24,308 bases of DNA. It comes from Priapulus caudatus (lineage: Eukaryota; Priapulida; Priapulimorpha; Priapulimorphida; Priapulidae). The notes under the pieces were generated by a model. It made no database searches, had not been told where the DNA came from, and saw only the letters and a program-made list of their open reading frames with translations. The DNA is taken from positions 104,508 to 128,815 of the forward strand of contig NW_014577501.1 of assembly GCF_000485595.1 (NCBI RefSeq). The letters are read 5' to 3'. The translations under genes and the position numbers were made by a program. Position 1 is the first letter of the stretch. Each line of letters starts with the position of its first letter. This document shows positions 20,944 through 24,308 of the stretch, piece by piece.

Positions 20944-23472
20944 TTAGGATAGCCGACTGCGTTTGTGTGTCGGCGAGTCCATGGCTACATCAGGTGATGA
21001 TGATGCCCGTTTCCTAGCTTCTGTGTGCCTCTGCAGTTCTTCTGTGATGAATGCGTTTAGATCTGACGTGCGAGTGCGTGACTTGGTTGGGGTGTGAGGG
21101 CGACTACCATAGCCAACGCTGATATCTGACATGGCACCATTCAGTCCTGCGATGAGCGCAAAAGACAGTGTGAGTACCACAGACATGATCGCTCGGTCAA
21201 AGCATATATACATTTTAGGCCACACTTGTGCACGCCCTACACTTGTTGGCTATTAAATTTGCACGAAAGCAGAAAGTATTGAAAAAAGGTAAGAAAAAGT
21301 TGGTCAGCAGCATTTACCCTAAATTACATGATCACTGATAAACAAAAGTTCGATATTGCTGACAGTAATGAACGCAATCAAATGGATGCCAAGGCAAGTT
21401 TGACCAAGGAAGACGGTGAAAGCTTAAAGATGAGGAGCGTTTGCGAACTAGCCCACGTATTGACATACGGTAGATAAGAATATACAAATGAACACAGCTC
21501 TGTTACTCACACAATTTACCACAACGTACATTACGTATTCCTTAAAAATGGCAGAACTGCTACAAACATACCATGAATCTCAAGTGCTTCCCTAAACGTG
21601 TGAAGATCATGCTCGACATTAGTCGGGTTGTGTATCACTGTGTCTGGCACTGGAATGCGAGATGAGCCTCGATCTACTGTCATCATCCTTGGCGTTGCTC
21701 TCAACCTTGGTGGTGGGGGCGTTTTCCCTGGAAATGCCAATGTACAACATGAAGAAAATCATGGCTTCCTGTGTAAATTGGCTTCCTGTGTAAATTAATG
21801 TTGAATTTTCATGAAGATTACCATTAAAAAATTCAAAATATTAATTCTCAATGATTACGATATACAGACTTAATAGCACAGACAGCCGTATGTATAATAT
21901 TAATCGATAAAACTGGCACAATTTGCAAGTACTGAATATCATGAATATCTATATCACACATGCATATATACCATGTATACCAGGAGTAGATAATAGAAAA
22001 GTAGTGTGACTTCAATAAACAAGGGAAATTCGTCATTTACTAGCCTTATAATACCTACGATTTACTATGCATAAGTTAACTCATCCAACTTGAGCTCAAA
22101 TCGTACACAGTACATTCGCCTAGCATCGTGCGAAATCGTTTCCTCGTATACACCCGCAATCCGGAGATATAGACTAAAATGTACGACACGATTTTCCATT
22201 CTGCTGCCAGCAAACTTGATGCATTTTGCGCCGAAATTTAAACAAAAGGCAGCTACTAACCACAGATTGCTCTCTCGGCGAGGCGGTGTGGATTTTATGC
22301 AAGAGTCATAGCTAGCCAATATAAGATCAACCGCTTGTATCTACGATGTTCCTATGCCGAGATATAAAGCGATAAAATTCGAGTACTTCTAGATAATCCT
22401 AGCGCAATATCACACAGTAACACGCCTATCCTGCATTTAGTGACTGATAATGTTGCTTCTGGTCGCCGCTTGGAGCGCTGACTCGTTACCTCATTACTAC
22501 AGAGTTTACTACAGCTAGTGTAAGAGTCAGGTCGCCATGGTGATGACCCACCCCTTACGCTAGCTGTAGTAATAGACTGGTACCCGTCCCTTCTCACACC
22601 CCCTGCTCGATATAGGGCGGGGGGTGTGAGAAGGGACGGGTACCAGTCTAGCTGTAGTAAACGTTGTAGTTTGAGTCATGGCTGCGACTGGAAATGTGGG
22701 ACGAGATAGTAGAAGGAAAAGGAATGTTAAATCAGCAACACTATCGCAGGAGCAAGTAAATTATATTACAACGCATTTAAGACAAAAGAAGCAGGATCAC
22801 AGTGACGAGTTTTATTTGGCTATATATATGATTCATCTCATTTATCAATGAACGACGGAAACATACGAGCTTTGTCGAAGCAACATTAGCAGTCACTAAA
22901 CGCAGGATAGGCGTGTTACTGTGTGATATGGCACTAGGATTACCTAGAAGTACTCGATTTTTATCGCTTTATATCTCGGCATAGGAACATCGTAGAGACA
23001 AGCGGTTGATCTTATATTGGCTAGCTATGACTCTTGCATAATATTCTGGTAGAGAAGTGTCAAAATAAGGTAGGTAAACTTTATTCATTTTGCTGAAACG
23101 ACACCATTGTTTTCCTATTTCAGCGTTGTACGCTCTGGGGTTAATGGGCTCTTGCTATTATCTACTCGCTATGATATATAGTAACCACACATGCTATATC
23201 TCATACCTGTTAAGAAAGCTACGAGGTCTTCTCTTCGTATGTGCCGCCGTCGTTTCTGTGCCCATGCTAGAAGCTCCTTTGTGCGACGCTGCATACCTGC
23301 CTGTACGCCTAGTTCTGCCACCCTTCTATGACAGTCTATGCTCTCTATAAGCAATGTAAGATACGGTGAATTACCAATTTATCTACTTCTTGGATTTTGT
23401 ACTTACTAGAAATAATTGTACTTGAACAAGCTACAAACCCCAAGTCTGCAATCAAATCTGTGAAGTATCCAT
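20944..23472 (-). CDS. multi-exon gene, 3' part: four exons, unknown basic nuclear-type protein
   Basis: Exons A 23472-23407, B 23344-23207, C 21727-21572 and D 21146-20944 have acceptors CTGCAG, TTATAG, TTCCAG and TCGCAG, and donors A|GTAAGT, CAG|GTATGA and ATG|GTATGT. Every junction is phase 1, and internal exon lengths (66, 138, 156) are multiples of three, so the four join into one frame of 186 residues ending in TAA. In order: GYFTDLIADLGFVACSSTII; a basic helical stretch with QRRTKELLAWAQKRRR and IRREDLVAFL; proline-rich KTPPPPRLRATPRMM; REALEIHG; then a Ser/Thr/Arg-rich tail (PHTPTKSRTRTSD) closing with KRSRLS, a likely nuclear signal. The helical part loosely recalls a histone-fold pair of helices, but I do not recognise the family. 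5' exon(s) with the start codon were not found. A B-exon start at 23335 is also phase-compatible. Confidence 0.7.
21763..21796 (+). repeat. 17 bp tandem duplication
   Basis: GGCTTCCTGTGTAAATT occurs twice head to tail (21763-21779, 21780-21796), just upstream of the exon C acceptor on the minus strand. The left arm has a single copy near 2622-2638, so this is a right-arm-specific duplication or an assembly slip. Confidence 0.85.
22506..22572. repeat. 19 bp hairpin in foldback
   Basis: TTACTACAGCTAGTGTAAG (22506-22524) pairs with CTTACGCTAGCTGTAGTAA (22554-22572) with one mismatch. A third copy of CTAGCTGTAGTAAAC follows the next hairpin at about 22648-22662. Confidence 0.75.
22574..22649. 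repeat. perfect 30 bp hairpin in foldback
   Basis: 22574-22603 (AGACTGGTACCCGTCCCTTC and onward to CCCCC) is exactly complementary to 22620-22649, with a 16 nt loop. Some minus-strand open frames here exist only because of this symmetry. Confidence 0.9.
22678..22851 (+). CDS. 57-residue ORF inside the foldback element
   Basis: An ATG in the context GAGTCATGGCTGCG opens a frame beginning MAATGNVGRDSRRKRNVKSA, followed by SQEQVNYITTHLRQKKQ, and stops at TGA 22849. It covers nearly all of the unique (non-palindromic) part of the element. The basic N-terminus and helical look are compatible with a small nuclear peptide or the first piece of a degraded element protein. The left-arm copy (complement of about 1500-1690) is heavily altered. 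There is no recognised family, and it may be non-coding. Confidence 0.25.
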   Translation: MAATGNVGRDSRRKRNVKSATLSQEQVNYITTHLRQKKQDHSDEFYLAIYMIHLIYQ

Positions 23473-23901
23473 CTGCAGGTGTAATAAATAGTATTTTGAA
23501 AGTATAAGCATTTCATTGTCCTAAATCTCTCACTGACAAATAGAGAGCTGCTTTATAAATGTGATGAAACTGTTTAATTAGATTAAGAATCTGGACCCTG
23601 ATCGATCTATATAACACTCACAGAATACGATTATAATGATTAGTGTAGTATTGCTGATTTTTTAGCGAGGAACAGGACCGTGATGAATGAGAAAATTGCA
23701 CATTAGCATGCTGCTGCACTACCTAGTTTGTTGACCTAATAAGTAATGTCAGGGTGCAAAAACGGTAGTCCGGTAGTCAAAAATGAAAGTGTCAATGACA
23801 CTGTAGCTCACCACAAAAAAGGACACAAATGAGTGAGTAAGAAGAAGTCAGTTTTAATTGAGCAACCATCGACGTACATTATAGAAACGATTGCCATCTG
23901 T
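23473..23901. other. outer part of right arm, no gene resolved
   Basis: Lies upstream of exon A of the minus-strand gene, so it is expected to be intron and perhaps to hold a 5' exon. I could not find an exon ending in phase 1 with a good donor. The sequence is among the best conserved between the two arms. Confidence 0.4.
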
Positions 23902-24308
23902 ATATCGCAATAATAATTTATAAACCAAAATGAATCACAATTTGTGACCGTAGATGGCGCTATACCCGCTTTGTAGCGATGGCGCTTGAAATAAATAGGT
24001 TATGCTGCGTTCCGACATGTTTTGTAAATCTTTACTCTAATATAGACGTTTTATTGGCAGAGTGGAGAGGAAATACCAATTTTGCATTAAAGATATTGTC
24101 AATGAAATCTTGTAAAACGAACCAGACGAGTGTGACACCACAGACTGTTTGTGTTTATATAATATGCTATATAATTGCCAAACCCTACCTAATTTGCATA
24201 ATTTTTTTTTTAAATATCAAAACCCCTATTCATTCACATACGCAAAATCCGTTGAACCTGAACTGACTAATGGCAATTCCCATTTTTGCCAAAAAATTGC
24301 CGTGGCTC
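23902..24308. other. right flank, no gene called
   Basis: Outside the inverted repeat. A 95-codon frame (23979-24266, plus strand, true ATG in GCGATGGCGCTTG) has no recognised motif, and its end is low-complexity AT-rich sequence. Two GATGGCGCT words lie at about 23953 and 23979. Nothing here matches 1-383. Confidence 0.4.

Larger units (their letters stand above)
22295..23041. mobile_element. 747 bp foldback element in the gene's large intron
   Basis: The 165 bp arms 22295-22459 and 22877-23041 are inverted copies with a few mismatches, starting TTATGCAAGAGTCATAGCTA at each outer end. Between them lie nested hairpins and a short open frame (22678-22851). The element sits wholly in the intron between exons B and C of the minus-strand gene. 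I see no clear target duplication: the ends read GATTTTATGC and GCATAATATT, so TTA/TAA or TA are possible. No transposase is encoded. The same element is in the left arm at 1287-2096, so it predates the arm duplication. Confidence 0.7.
16170..23901 (-). repeat. right arm of giant inverted repeat
   Basis: Reverse complement of 384-9507, collinear from the inner edge (ATAACATAAC at 16170) to the outer edge (GCCATCTGT ending at 23901). It lacks the left-arm insertion. This is the copy in which coding frames are kept: the four exons of the minus-strand gene splice in phase, and the RS-rich exon is open. Outer flanking bases (TATATCGCA after CTG, against TATCCCCA before CAG on the left) are only loosely alike, so no clean target duplication can be claimed. 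Confidence 0.95.

Noticed and set aside
384-23901. Palindromic read artefact from a missed sequencing adapter
   Set aside because: Such an artefact gives arms meeting at almost zero spacing. Here a 6.7 kb unique loop separates them, and the left arm has a 0.9 kb insertion not in the right. Base errors in the arms remain likely.
384-23901. Polinton/Maverick or Helitron element
   Set aside because: No DNA polymerase B, retroviral-type integrase, packaging ATPase, capsid protein or Rep/helicase frame is visible on either strand.
1-24308. CRISPR array, tRNA, rRNA or bacterial operon
   Set aside because: No spaced direct repeats, no cloverleaf or rRNA-like sequence, and no closely packed ATG/RBS genes were seen.

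Overview
This window is eukaryotic nuclear DNA. It has GT-AG introns with conserved donor motifs (GTAAGT, GTATGT), AATAAA signals, microsatellites, a MITE-like element and a hAT-like transposase gene, and no bacterial operon structure. An invertebrate animal is the best guess, but nothing seen fixes the species.

The dominating structure is a very long inverted repeat. The left arm (about 384-9507, + sense) and the right arm (about 16170-23901) are reverse complements along their whole length, apart from a roughly 0.9 kb extra segment in the left arm (about 7066-7968). Together with a 6.66 kb unique loop they span about 23.5 kb. The outer edges read ACAGATGGC...GCCATCTGT. Flanks (1-383, 23902-24308) are unrelated.

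Loop (9508-16169): a cluster of perfect hairpins just inside the left arm; a low-confidence minus-strand exon (10727-10960); a 259 bp MITE-like element whose inverted repeats carry telomere-like CCCTAA units, flanked by a perfect 9 bp target duplication; and a 2.99 kb open frame (12030-15023) for a transposase-like protein. That protein has coiled coils, a basic patch, a DDE/CxxH arrangement resembling hAT transposases and a Tudor-like C-terminus. Its frame has no ATG for 189 codons, so a spliced upstream exon is expected.

Arms: each holds the same gene content. In the right arm, minus strand, four exons (23472-23407, 23344-23207, 21727-21572, 21146-20944) splice in perfect phase 1 into the last 186 residues of an unrecognised basic nuclear-type protein. 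The large intron contains a 747 bp foldback element with a perfect 30 bp hairpin. At the inner end of each arm lies a first exon for an arginine/serine-rich peptide with a splice donor. In the left arm the matching exons carry many single-base gains and losses, so their frames are broken.

Arm differences are mostly single-base indels, with the left copy consistently longer, while the unique loop holds an intact 997-codon frame. This suggests that part of the arm 'divergence' is unpolished long-read error and that the true arms may be closer to identical. The attractive reading is a giant element whose transposase sits in the loop and may take its first exon from the adjacent arm. The alternative is an inverted duplication of a host locus around an inserted transposon.
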